Shown one piece after another: positions 37,701 through 45,559 of a DNA stretch of 64,000 nt. This DNA comes from an uncultured Muribaculaceae bacterium. GTDB taxonomy: Bacteria > Bacteroidota > Bacteroidia > Bacteroidales > Muribaculaceae. The notes below the pieces were generated by a model. The model was not told the origin of the DNA. It did not search any database and worked only from the letters and a program-made list of their open reading frames with translations. Where the stretch lies: NCBI GenBank assembly GCA_947381945.1, contig CANCXM010000015.1, positions 1 through 64,000 on the forward strand, given 5' to 3'. Both the position numbers and the translations under genes were made by a program. Position 1 is the first letter of the stretch. The number at the start of each line of letters is the position of its first letter.

Positions 37701-38016
37701 GCACTTCCGAGTCATCCTCAAGAGTGACGGTGACATCAGTGCGACCGTTGAGGGCCACTTCCTGCGGTTTCATACCGACGTAAGTAACTACGAGAGTGGC
37801 TTTGGCCGACTTCACTTTCAACGCGAAGTCGCCATCGATACCGGTAGCGGTACCGTTGGCCAAATTGCCTTTCTCTTGCACTGTCGCACCGATAAGCGGT
37901 TCGCCCGACTTATCCTGCACGATACCTTTCACTGAGACCTGGGCAACGGCGGATAGCATGACGCACAGCATCATGGCCGTCAGCAGACCTCGAAGGTCAA
38001 AAATTCTGGTTTTCAT
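34780..38016 (-). CDS. SusC-like TonB-dependent outer-membrane transporter (mannan PUL)
   Basis: The 1078-residue protein imports oligosaccharides with energy from TonB. In order it has a signal peptide (to about residue 25), a carboxypeptidase-regulatory-like domain (28-100), the TonB box region with DEVVVVGYGTMKKSDLAG, a plug (about 120-240) with NGVVLITTKRGK, and a 22-strand barrel ending in NLSF. A -7 box lies 105 bp upstream. It is the first gene of the PUL core operon: susC, susD, two SGBPs, GH26, GH94, GH26 and GH130. Confidence 0.96.
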   Translation of the reverse strand: MKTRIFDLRGLLTAMMLCVMLSAVAQVSVKGIVQDKSGEPLIGATVQEKGNLANGTATGIDGDFALKVKSAKATLVVTYVGMKPQEVALNGRTDVTVTLEDDSEVLDEVVVVGYGTMKKSDLAGASSSLNEDAMRGSVITNLDQSLQGRATGVQAVSTSGAPGSSSSIRVRGQATINANAEPLYVIDGVIVQGGGNSGSDFGLGDALGNGKVSTVSPLSTINPSDIVSMEILKDASATAIYGAQGSNGVVLITTKRGKAGEAKFTYDGMVAWHHQTERLDIMNLREYAELYNDFASQGYVKTNDYYSDPSILGKGTNWQDAMFRTAFQNQHQISAQGGTDKVSYYVSGSYMNQEGTLIGSDFERFSFRANLDAQLKSWLKLGMSATYADTRENLKLADGEQGIIYYSLSTLPDIPIYDVDGNYSSIVREGYTNPNPIALAMLDKIELRRKKLSGNFFFDVTPIKNLLWHAEFGYDVSNSKGDRFKPTVDLGTWVRASNESAIAKNDSWFWQLKNYITYSGEWSKLSYTAMIGQECWESSWNNTSIFASGLPSNEVHNPALGNKNSYNIGESFGSSAMASFFTRETLNWDGRYMLTYTYRYDGSSNFGPDNRWAGFHSVAGAWRFSNEKFFSGLSEWFNNGKLRLGWGQTGNANIGGYKWGTSMSRMPSALGLGYRPANIPNTAVKWETQEQWNLGLDLNFFNNRLNLVADAYIKTSKDMLMSLQLPSYMGTLGNGSSALASPMGNYGEIENKGFEIELTGRPFVGDFEWESSIQFSFNRNELKALSGTSNAQLVGYGQWSDVVSVSEIGQPLYNFYGYKVDGVYRDFEDIKNSPHDVATYPSDGVFNKSNTVWVGDLKYKDVSGPDGKPDGIIDEHDRTVIGNPMPDFTFGWTNTFRYKNFDLSIFLNGSYGNDVMNYLSINMTSMKSTWTNQLRTVNDRAQLVPIDPTKVYPAGQNWYDDIQNVRVANWKTNTPAARLNDPADNDRISDRYIEDGSYIRLKNITFGYTFPKKLLQRLRIENLRLYCNLQNLHTWTKYKGYDPEVGASTQDSSGLVYGLDFGRYPSPTTYSFGLNLSF

Positions 38017-38120
38017 ATTGCAATTTTAAGGTAAGAGATTAATATTCCTGGTAATTATATTTTAGGGCCAGTATAGTTGTCTGAATTGTGCGTTGTTTTA
38101 TCTGCAAGAATCTGATACGG

Positions 38121-38128
38121 CAAAAGTA
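38121..38128 (-). promoter_or_regulatory. -7 box of the mannan susC promoter
   Basis: On the minus strand the sequence is TACTTTTG, a full TAnnTTTG match. No TTTG stands at the normal -33 distance, which fits an activator-dependent PUL promoter. The predicted leader is about 100 bases. Confidence 0.6.
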
Positions 38129-38173
38129 GTGCAAAGCCTTCATTAAGACTTACACTTTTTTATCACCTAATGA

Positions 38174-38210
38174 CATATTTTTGCATCCTGACGCGATAAT
38201 GCAAAATATG
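38174..38210. promoter_or_regulatory. Inverted repeat upstream of the mannan susC promoter, candidate operator
   Basis: CATATTTTTGCAT (38174-38186) and ATGCAAAATATG (38199-38210) are inverted copies differing by one extra T, 12 bp apart. They lie about 45-80 bp upstream of the -7 box, where activators bind. It also sits just beyond the GH5_7 stop, so a terminator role is the alternative. Confidence 0.5.
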
Positions 38211-38216
38211 CTAAAA

Positions 38217-39551
38217 TTAGTGTAGTTTTGACACTCCTTTGCGAATTATAGCAATCGTCGTCGAATCGGCGACAAAAACCGAGTTCAACCCTTGGGCTTC
38301 CTGAGCGGGATCACCGGTGTAGTCATCGCCCCGCTGCCAGCTCTCATGAGCGGGTTGTGCATAACCGCCCCATGCCCAGAAATTGACACCCGCCAGACGC
38401 CCCCCTTCGCAAACCTCATCAAATACGAATTGGTAGTATCTGTCGCGCCCATCGACTGCCGAACCGGGAGCGAAGGCCATTCCGTCGCGCGGATAGCCGA
38501 ACTCTTCGAGCACAATCGGCTTTGACGTGCCCTTGCCACCGGTAGCGCCAAGAGTTTCGGCGAGGCTTCTGTAATGCTCACCTATATATGCGTCTGTGTT
38601 GGCGATGGCTTTCTCTACGCTGTCGGCGAGATTCTCCGGACGCACCCAACTCCAGTTGTAGGGCCATATATGTATTGTGGCATAGTCTACCTCCGGAATG
38701 GCATGGATTTCATTCCAAAGGTCTATGGAGTTCTCGCACCCCCACGAACCCTCGCTGCCAACCGACACAAGATGGTTTCCGTCAAACTTCTTGATTTGAC
38801 GTGCCGTCTCGCCAATCCACTCTGCGAAGGGGCGCATACTCTCTTCGGCAAAGGGACGAGGCTCGTTGGCTATCTGCCAAGCCATTATGGCAGGGGATTC
38901 CGTGTAGGGCTTGCCGGTGACGGTGTTGACACGGGTCACGATATTCTCGACATGCTTCGCTGCAAGCGCACGGGCAGAGTCGTTGCGCACGAAATTCGAG
39001 GCGTAGGCCATATAGGCCGGATAGCCGGCATCGGCAGGATTGACGGCTTTCCCCGCTCCTGCCCACTCAAGATAGGTGGAGAAACCACCACTCCATTCCC
39101 AGGCGTTGTTGAGATAGACGACGGCTTTCATCCCGCGTTTTTCAAGGTCTGCGAGAAAATAGTCAAGTCCACGGAGGAGAGTGTCGTTATAGACACCCGG
39201 AGCCGTCTGCAAGGTCGGTTCAACATGCGATGCAAGCCCCTCGGCACCGTCGGCGCCTGCAAGTACACGCAGATTTGTCACTCCGAGTTCCTGCAGGAAA
39301 TCAAGCTCACGCGCAAGGCGTTCGCGGTCACCCCCACGCCCTTCCGATGCGAGGATTGGACCATACCAGAAGTTTGTGCCTATGAACCGGTAGGTGGAAT
39401 CACCAAGACGGAACTCTCCGTCGCGGACAGTCACGAAATCAGCTCTTCCGTTTTCAGTGTCGGTCGATGACTTGCCACCTCCCGCGCCACCACAGGAACT
39501 TATAGCGATAGCTGAGAGGGCGGCAAACATCATGCGTCTGTAAGTTTTCAT
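38217..39551 (-). CDS. GH5 subfamily 7-like beta-mannanase lipoprotein
   Basis: From ATG at 39551 the protein has 444 residues. The lipobox is AISSCGG with no acidic signal, so a periplasmic location is predicted. The GH5_7 barrel shows the catalytic acid in MAWQIANEPRPF near residue 229 and the nucleophile in IVLEEFGYPRDG near 347, with FWAWGGYAQPAHE near the end. It would cut manno-oligosaccharides arriving through SusC. It lies upstream of the susC promoter and downstream of the esterase gene, with gaps of about 200 bp on both sides. Confidence 0.92.
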   Translation of the reverse strand: MKTYRRMMFAALSAIAISSCGGAGGGKSSTDTENGRADFVTVRDGEFRLGDSTYRFIGTNFWYGPILASEGRGGDRERLARELDFLQELGVTNLRVLAGADGAEGLASHVEPTLQTAPGVYNDTLLRGLDYFLADLEKRGMKAVVYLNNAWEWSGGFSTYLEWAGAGKAVNPADAGYPAYMAYASNFVRNDSARALAAKHVENIVTRVNTVTGKPYTESPAIMAWQIANEPRPFAEESMRPFAEWIGETARQIKKFDGNHLVSVGSEGSWGCENSIDLWNEIHAIPEVDYATIHIWPYNWSWVRPENLADSVEKAIANTDAYIGEHYRSLAETLGATGGKGTSKPIVLEEFGYPRDGMAFAPGSAVDGRDRYYQFVFDEVCEGGRLAGVNFWAWGGYAQPAHESWQRGDDYTGDPAQEAQGLNSVFVADSTTIAIIRKGVSKLH

Positions 39552-39766
39552 GTGTACTGAGATTTTTGACCCTGCAGTTTGTATTATCACACCTTTTGAG
39601 GCAGTTTCCATGCTTAACTTTGCTCCAGTGAGAATTAAAGCTACAGGATAGCTGGGTTAGAAAATAATTTGTTTTATCTTAGAAATTGTAAACGTTATGG
39701 TAAGAGTAAATCATCGAAATCGGTATGCAGAGCCTTCAAAAGTAATGGCAGAAGAGCCACAACACA
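39552..39766. other. Non-coding gap between esterase and GH5_7 genes
   Basis: This 215-bp stretch has no convincing gene. On the minus strand a TAnnTTTG-like box is not clear, although CAAAG-rich pieces occur. A short plus-strand frame across the gap overlaps the end of the esterase gene and looks spurious. Confidence 0.4.
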
Positions 39767-41236
39767 TCAATCCTGCGGATTTTCCGTGGCCGGGGCGCGT
39801 TTCGCGTCGTCCCAGTCATCCGTGCGGAACGGAATCAGAGGCATTCCATACATATCCTTCATCCGGCCTACCGCGAAGTTCTTGAAACAGTAGCGGACGG
39901 CCTTTATATCCTTGACCTTATCGGAGCTTACGGTGACTGTGCGTTCATTCCAGTCCTCCGTAGCAGTAGCGGGATAGAACACCTTGTCGGCACCGGCCAC
40001 CTCAAATCCGGGAAGGTTCATGTTGGGGTTCAGTCCGGCATCGGCATTGTTAAAGCGTAGAAGTGCAGTCGGGCCGTTGAGTTCCACGGATTTGTAGGAG
40101 GGATATGTGTGTGGGATACCCGGAAGACCGTAGGTGCGCGACGCGGCCATGAAAGCAAGCCTCTCCCCTATCTCGCGTTTCTTCGATGCGTGAATGTCCT
40201 CAAGCTCATGAGGATAGACAAGGTCGCTTGTGCAGACAATCCCGCTGTTGGGAATCATTTCCGCAGCACGGTGCTGACATTCGCGGAAATAGGCCGCGGC
40301 AGTCTCCTCTCCGTCGCCATATTTCCAGCCGGGAAGTTCGACGAAATAGAACGGCAGATCCTTATTGCCCCATTCATTGCGCCATATCTCCACCATGTCG
40401 CGCTGATGTGACGGATATTCATCGTGACGACCCACGTTGGATTCACCTTGGTTCCAGAGGAAACCTTTGACGGTGTAGCCTACCACAGGACGGAGCATAG
40501 CGTTATACATCACACCGATGCGCTCCCATTCGTTGATGGCCGGGTCATTTTCCTCCTTGGCCATATCCCATCCGGGATATGTATCAAGCTTTTCCTTGGG
40601 CATCCAGCCTTCAACCTTCGAACCGCCGTAGGCACAGCTGATAATCCCGACCGGAACATCGAGCATATCTGTCAGAGATGTGGCGAAGAAGTAGGCCAAC
40701 GCCGAGAAATCGGCTGCATTTTCCGGTTTTGACAGTTGCCATTTCCCCTCGACACGCTCCTGAGGGATATATGCGGCCTTCTTGGGCACAGTGGCGACGC
40801 GGATACCGGGATATTTGCCGGAATAGGCTATCGCTTGGGCAGCACCCTCGACAGGCTGACACCAGAATCCACGCAAAGGCATCTCCATGTTTGACTGACC
40901 TGAACAGAACCACACCTCACCGATGAGGAGATTGCCGATGCTCACGGGAGCTGTGCCATCGTCAAACCGTATGCTTTGCGGAGTAAATGAGGCAGCCGGA
41001 GTAGCCACGCTGACCTCCCATCTTCCGTTTTTCGAATCCGCTTTGGCTGTATAGACCTTCCCGTCACCCCACGACGGCGTGACAGTCACAGTCTTTCCCG
41101 GCTCAGCCCAACCCCAGAGCTTCGCCTGAGAATTCTGCTGAAGCACGGCATTGTCACTGATAATATCCGGCAATTCCACACCCTCCACCGCAAAAGGCAG
41201 AGACAAAAGAAACAAAGGTAAAAACTTCTTATTCAT
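39767..41236 (-). CDS. SASA/SGNH-type carbohydrate esterase, probable mannan acetylesterase
   Basis: The 489-residue protein has a cleavable signal peptide (MNKKFLPLFLLSLPFAVEG) and no lipobox, so it is predicted periplasmic. It resembles sialate O-acetylesterases. The catalytic Ser lies in VWFCSGQSNMEM near residue 115 and the Asp/His pair in DIHASKKREIGERLA. In this setting it most likely removes acetyl groups from acetylated glucomannan so that the mannanases can act; that substrate is inferred. The first in-frame start 42 bp upstream is rejected because it would precede the signal peptide with an unrelated stretch. Confidence 0.87.
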   Translation of the reverse strand: MNKKFLPLFLLSLPFAVEGVELPDIISDNAVLQQNSQAKLWGWAEPGKTVTVTPSWGDGKVYTAKADSKNGRWEVSVATPAASFTPQSIRFDDGTAPVSIGNLLIGEVWFCSGQSNMEMPLRGFWCQPVEGAAQAIAYSGKYPGIRVATVPKKAAYIPQERVEGKWQLSKPENAADFSALAYFFATSLTDMLDVPVGIISCAYGGSKVEGWMPKEKLDTYPGWDMAKEENDPAINEWERIGVMYNAMLRPVVGYTVKGFLWNQGESNVGRHDEYPSHQRDMVEIWRNEWGNKDLPFYFVELPGWKYGDGEETAAAYFRECQHRAAEMIPNSGIVCTSDLVYPHELEDIHASKKREIGERLAFMAASRTYGLPGIPHTYPSYKSVELNGPTALLRFNNADAGLNPNMNLPGFEVAGADKVFYPATATEDWNERTVTVSSDKVKDIKAVRYCFKNFAVGRMKDMYGMPLIPFRTDDWDDAKRAPATENPQD

Positions 41237-41282
41237 AGCCCTCTCAAATTCAATATTCAAGCACCCACAAAACAGCACTTAA

Positions 41283-41340
41283 ATACTTAATACTTTATCC
41301 TTAGCACTCTATACTCTATACTTTATACTCTATACTTTAT
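41283..41340. repeat. ACTCTATACTTTAT-type short tandem repeats
   Basis: Several copies of 7- and 14-bp units (ATACTCT, ATACTTT) lie just beyond the GH5 stop codon. Similar units occur in the opposite orientation relative to transcription at 22046-22087, upstream of the symporter gene. They appear to be slippage-prone filler; the function is unknown. Confidence 0.55.
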
Positions 41341-42353
41341 TTGCGCGCAGCGCGTTCCGCGCAAGTCTTCCTCGCGAGCTTTGCCCATTCCTTAAGGTCA
41401 TCCTCGGTCCATTCCATGCCATTGTCGGAAGCCGTGGATGAAATCATCGAGCAACTTTCGTTTTTATCAGCTATGTCCCACATCAGAACCGAAAGTTTAT
41501 GGCGATTCGCAAAATCCATCCACTCGGCCCACGACTCATAGTCAATCGGTCCGTCGCCCGTGTGGTCCATCGAACCACATTCAGATATTATCAGCGGAAG
41601 TCCGGCGGCAATCGCCTTTTCGGCCTTTTCTCGGTTCCAGTCCTTGTGGGTTCCGGCATAATAGTGGAGCGAATAGAGCAGATTCGGCATTTCTATAGGT
41701 GATTCGGCAGCCACATCAACATCCTGGTCCCACTTGGGTGTACCGACAATGACGACAGATCCGGGAGCATTCTTGCGGATTACCGGCACAAGCTCCTGAG
41801 CATAGTCCTTGATTTCCTGCCATTGGATTTCAAGGGGTTCGTTCCATATCTCATAAAGCACGTTGGGGGAATCACCATACTTTTCAGTAATCACACTGAA
41901 AAAATTCTTGGCATAGGCAAGAGTATTTTTATGGGAATGCCAATCGCAGATGACATACATGTCATTGGCTATCGCGGCATCAATCACCTTCATAGCAAGA
42001 TTTACGGCATTGGCCGAATCAACCGAATAGCCGTTGACACAGTCACCCGAAGGATGGGCACCGATGGCAGCACGGACGATGTTGGCACCCCATTTCTCTT
42101 TCACGGCTTTCACTGTCCCCTCATTGTAGAAACGGCCCCAGTTTGAATGCCAACCGAGCGAAGGACCTGTGAGGACAACGGTGTCACCCTCAGAGTTCAG
42201 AAGCGCAGTCCCTTCAACATGGAGAGGTTTGACGAAAGCGACAGCCGACGAATCGGCATCGGAATTATTCTCTGTCTGACGGGCATTCGAGCCGCAGGCA
42301 ACGAAACCGGTCACGGCAATTGCGGATGCAATGGATAGCAAAAGTGATTTCAT
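41337..42353 (-). CDS. GH5-family endo-glucanase/mannanase lipoprotein
   Basis: From ATG at 42353 the protein has 338 residues with a lipobox (VTGFVACGS) and no acidic surface signal, so it is probably periplasmic. It is a compact GH5 barrel. The catalytic acid is in LYEIWNEPLE near residue 171 and the nucleophile in LIISECGSMDH near 257. The layout is closer to GH5_2-type endo-1,4-glucanases than to GH5_7, so it may cut glucose-rich stretches of glucomannan. It starts 55 bp after the AraC regulator gene. The longer frame to 42590 lies inside that gene and is rejected. Confidence 0.88.
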   Translation of the reverse strand: MKSLLLSIASAIAVTGFVACGSNARQTENNSDADSSAVAFVKPLHVEGTALLNSEGDTVVLTGPSLGWHSNWGRFYNEGTVKAVKEKWGANIVRAAIGAHPSGDCVNGYSVDSANAVNLAMKVIDAAIANDMYVICDWHSHKNTLAYAKNFFSVITEKYGDSPNVLYEIWNEPLEIQWQEIKDYAQELVPVIRKNAPGSVVIVGTPKWDQDVDVAAESPIEMPNLLYSLHYYAGTHKDWNREKAEKAIAAGLPLIISECGSMDHTGDGPIDYESWAEWMDFANRHKLSVLMWDIADKNESCSMISSTASDNGMEWTEDDLKEWAKLARKTCAERAARK

Positions 42354-42408
42354 ATTTAATATATAGGCAAGAAAATGAGATGATTGTGGCGGATTGTATT
42401 GCGTCGGT

Positions 42409-43284
42409 TCACACGAGCACCTTGTGGTGCTGATATATTTCGCGGAACACCTTCGGGGAGTTCCCTTTTTTCTTTTTGAAGATGCGGTTGAAATTCGAGA
42501 CATTGTTGAAACCGCAGCCATAGCAGATTTCCGAGACGGAAGTAGTGGAGTCGACAAGCTGACGGGTTGCATGTCCGAGACGGATGTCAATCACATAGTC
42601 GGAAATCGACCGTCCGGTGCGCAGTTTGAAGAAGCGGCTGAAAGCCGTCGGAGTCATCCCGACGAGGTCGGCCAGTTCGTTGAGGCGTATCTCCTCCTTA
42701 TAATGTGAGTTTATGTAGTCCTTTACCTTGCGGACACGGCGACTGTCGCCGACAGGCTTGAGCGACGCGAACGATGAACTTGACAGACGGCGGTAGTGAC
42801 CATCCTCAGCGAGTTCATGGAGTATGGACATGAGCTCAATCATCCTGTAGAAACCCGACTCAATCTTGGTCAGATTATCGAGCTTGTGATAGACCCTCAT
42901 GATTCCCTCGAAATTAAAAGCCACACCGTTGGAACTGATTTCAAGCATACGGCGGATGCTCGACATCTGTGTCTTCGCCAGAAGCGTCTCTCCGAAGAGG
43001 TCAGGTGAAAATTGTATCGTGATTTCGCGTATTTTGTCACTCGTACACTCATGCTGTTCCCATCCGTGCTCTATGCCGTTTCCAATCAGCACAAGGTCGT
43101 ATTGCCCAAGGGTTTCGATTGAATCCCCGACAACTCTCCTCGCCCCCTCACAGTTCGACACAAAATTCAGCTCATATTCACCGTGACGGTGAACAGGATA
43201 TGTGAACCGGTCTTTATATCTGTCAATCAGGTAGAAGCAATCCTTTTCCGACAGAGGGGTGATTTCGGTGATAATCTTATTCAT
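42409..43284 (-). CDS. AraC-family transcriptional regulator of the mannan PUL
   Basis: The 291-residue protein has an N-terminal cupin-like sensor domain (about 1-160, with RFTYPVHRHGEYELNFV). A C-terminal AraC double helix-turn-helix follows (about 190-290, ending VSEICYGCGFNNVSNFNRIF). It is soluble with no signal peptide, so it senses an intracellular sugar, unlike the membrane-spanning sensor of the fructan PUL. It heads the mannan cluster and probably activates the GH5/esterase genes and susC. The ligand, possibly mannobiose or mannosylglucose, is inferred. Confidence 0.9.
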   Translation of the reverse strand: MNKIITEITPLSEKDCFYLIDRYKDRFTYPVHRHGEYELNFVSNCEGARRVVGDSIETLGQYDLVLIGNGIEHGWEQHECTSDKIREITIQFSPDLFGETLLAKTQMSSIRRMLEISSNGVAFNFEGIMRVYHKLDNLTKIESGFYRMIELMSILHELAEDGHYRRLSSSSFASLKPVGDSRRVRKVKDYINSHYKEEIRLNELADLVGMTPTAFSRFFKLRTGRSISDYVIDIRLGHATRQLVDSTTSVSEICYGCGFNNVSNFNRIFKKKKGNSPKVFREIYQHHKVLV

Positions 43285-43665
43285 GGCAATTTCACTTAGA
43301 TTACAATAAGGTGTTCCGGTCGTAGGCTATTCATCCACATTTCCCGACCGCTTTTTTGCAAAGTTATACATTAATTTCAATTACGAAAGCAAAATTTGCA
43401 CACTTACCGTCCAACTTGACTATTTTTGACATAATTATGTTAAAAAAGTATCACTTTTCACAATTACTGTTCACTGTTTGGCTACAGTCAGTTAGCCCGC
43501 CATCCATCATACCACACCAACGTTTTCCATCCACTATAAGTATTGTTTTTGACTTTGTTTACCATTTACCTATTTAATATCGGCTAAAAATTTGTTATTC
43601 ACCTCACGATGTCGTAATTTTGTAGAGTTTTAGCGTTATCAATCATTCACATCAATCGTTTACGA
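43285..43665. promoter_or_regulatory. Divergent intergenic region between araC-type gene and sppA
   Basis: This AT-rich 381-bp stretch contains the -7 box of the regulator gene (TAACTTTG on the minus strand, 43359-43366) and the sppA promoter (43591-43622). Between them I see no gene or strong structure. Confidence 0.55.
43591..43622 (+). promoter_or_regulatory. sppA promoter (full consensus)
   Basis: TTTG (43591-43594), a 20-bp spacer and TAATTTTG (43615-43622) match the Bacteroidetes consensus at every defined position. The leader to sppA is about 37 bases. Confidence 0.75.
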
Positions 43666-45447
43666 ATGAAGAAATTTTTCATCTCTTTTCTCGCTACTCT
43701 TGCCGGCATCTGGTTTTCATTGATGCTTGCCGTAATCGGAATTTTCATTGTTCTCGGTGCAGCCATGGCTTCATCCGTCGGCTCATCGACAGTTAATATC
43801 AAGGACCGCTCTGTCCTTACAGTCGACTTGTCAGGTCAGATCCTCGACCGTCAGCCCAACCTCGACATCATGAATCTGGTGCGTGGTGACGACACGGACT
43901 ACCAGATCCTGTCAGACATCACCGGTTCTGTCAGAGCGGCTGCGTCTGATGACCGCATCGAAGGCATCTACCTCAAATGTGCCGGTGCCCAGGCCGGACT
44001 TGCCCAGTTCTCGGCAATCGTTGAGGCTCTCAAGGATTTTAAGAAAAATGCTCCTGAAAAGTGGATCTACGCTTATTCCGACTCTTACAGCCAAGCAGAC
44101 TACTACGTTGCGGCAGCCACAGCCGACAGTCTATTCATAAATCCCGTCGGAGAAGTGGATGTCCACGGCCTTGCAGCAACCACCCTCTATTTCCACCGGC
44201 TTCTTGAGAAAGTAGGTGTGGATGTACAGGTGGTGAAAGTCGGCACCTACAAGAGCGCTGTCGAGCCTTTCATCCTCGACGGCATGAGCGAGCCTTCGCG
44301 CGAACAGCAGCAGCTCTATCTCGACAACATCTGGCAGACTGTCAGCTCCGCTATTGCCGAAGGACGCGGAGTGGACGCAGCTAAAGTCAACGATTGGGCC
44401 GACAACTTCGTTTTTGCCAAACCCGCAGAAGGCTATATCGCAGAGAAAATTGTCGATGGCCTCACCTACCGTCACGAATTTGACCAAAAGCTCGCCAATC
44501 TCACCGACCGCGAGAAAATCAAGGATATTGCCTACGTTTCAACTGCAGATTATGCCAAGAGCGCTGATCTCGACAAGGTTGGCGACGGCAAGGGTGCCAA
44601 CATCGCCGTGCTCTATGCCTGCGGCGACATCACTGATAACAGCGGCGACGGAATTGTCGCAAAAGACATGGTTCCCGAAATCCTTGATCTTGCCGAAAAC
44701 GACGACATTGATGCTCTCATCATGTATGTCAACTCTCCCGGCGGAAGCGCATTCGCATCCGAACAGATCTGGGAAGCTCTCGAACAGTTCAAGAAACTCA
44801 CCGGCAAGCCTTTCTATGTCTCAATGGCCGACTATGCAGCATCAGGTGGCTACTACATCAGCTCCGGAGCTGACAAGATTTTCGCACAGCCCGTGACCCT
44901 CACAGGTTCTATCGGCATTTTCGGCATGATTCCCAACGCCCACCGTCTTCTCTCCGACAAACTCGGCATCAATACCGGAACCGTCAAGACAAATGCCAAC
45001 GGAAACTTCCCCTCTATCATGGATCCGATGACTCCGGCACAGGCTGCTGCAATGCAGAGCTATGTCGAGCGCGGCTATGACCTTTTCACCAAACGTTGCG
45101 CCGAAGGCCGTCATATCTCACAGGACTCCATCAAGATGATTGGCGAAGGCCGTGTGTGGGACGGTCGTGAGGCTCTCAAACTTGGTCTCGTGGATGAACT
45201 CGGCGGACTTGACGCTGCTCTCGCCGACATGGCAAAGCGCCTGAACGTGGAGTCCTACACCGTCAGCACCTTCCCCAATCCCAAACAGAAGTGGTATGCA
45301 CCTCTCATCGAAGCCGGCAACGAGCTGAAAACGTCGCTTGTGCGTGATGAGCTCGGCGACATGGCCTCGCTCTACGACACCATCAACCGCATCAAAGGCA
45401 TGTCGGCCCTCCAGTGCCGCATGGACTTCGTGGAAGTGTCGCTCTGA
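43666..45447 (+). CDS. sppA: Signal peptide peptidase SppA, long (67K) type
   Basis: A 593-residue inner-membrane serine protease that digests cleaved signal peptides. It has an N-terminal transmembrane anchor (about residues 8-35) and two tandem ClpP-like halves. The catalytic pair is Lys196 in KVGTYKSAVEPF and Ser393 in DYAASGGYYISSGAD. Like E. coli SppA it has the Lys in the first half and the Ser in the second. A strong promoter lies just upstream and lpxK follows in the same direction. Confidence 0.95.
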   Translation: MKKFFISFLATLAGIWFSLMLAVIGIFIVLGAAMASSVGSSTVNIKDRSVLTVDLSGQILDRQPNLDIMNLVRGDDTDYQILSDITGSVRAAASDDRIEGIYLKCAGAQAGLAQFSAIVEALKDFKKNAPEKWIYAYSDSYSQADYYVAAATADSLFINPVGEVDVHGLAATTLYFHRLLEKVGVDVQVVKVGTYKSAVEPFILDGMSEPSREQQQLYLDNIWQTVSSAIAEGRGVDAAKVNDWADNFVFAKPAEGYIAEKIVDGLTYRHEFDQKLANLTDREKIKDIAYVSTADYAKSADLDKVGDGKGANIAVLYACGDITDNSGDGIVAKDMVPEILDLAENDDIDALIMYVNSPGGSAFASEQIWEALEQFKKLTGKPFYVSMADYAASGGYYISSGADKIFAQPVTLTGSIGIFGMIPNAHRLLSDKLGINTGTVKTNANGNFPSIMDPMTPAQAAAMQSYVERGYDLFTKRCAEGRHISQDSIKMIGEGRVWDGREALKLGLVDELGGLDAALADMAKRLNVESYTVSTFPNPKQKWYAPLIEAGNELKTSLVRDELGDMASLYDTINRIKGMSALQCRMDFVEVSL

Positions 45448-45559
45448 TGCTTTTCCCTGATTTGCACGGTTTTCGTGGCTGAAAAATCCAGGCCGCGATT
45501 GCCGTCCCTCCGGGAAATTCCGATTCATTTTAATATTCATAATTTCCATATATTTTATT

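Noticed and set aside
38574..39470. 298-codon plus-strand frame opposite the GH5_7 gene
   Set aside because: It is a complementary shadow of the GH5_7 coding sequence, which carries intact catalytic residues.
39697..39885. 62-codon plus-strand frame between esterase and GH5_7 genes
   Set aside because: Two thirds of it overlaps the 3' end of the esterase gene on the opposite strand; low-complexity composition.
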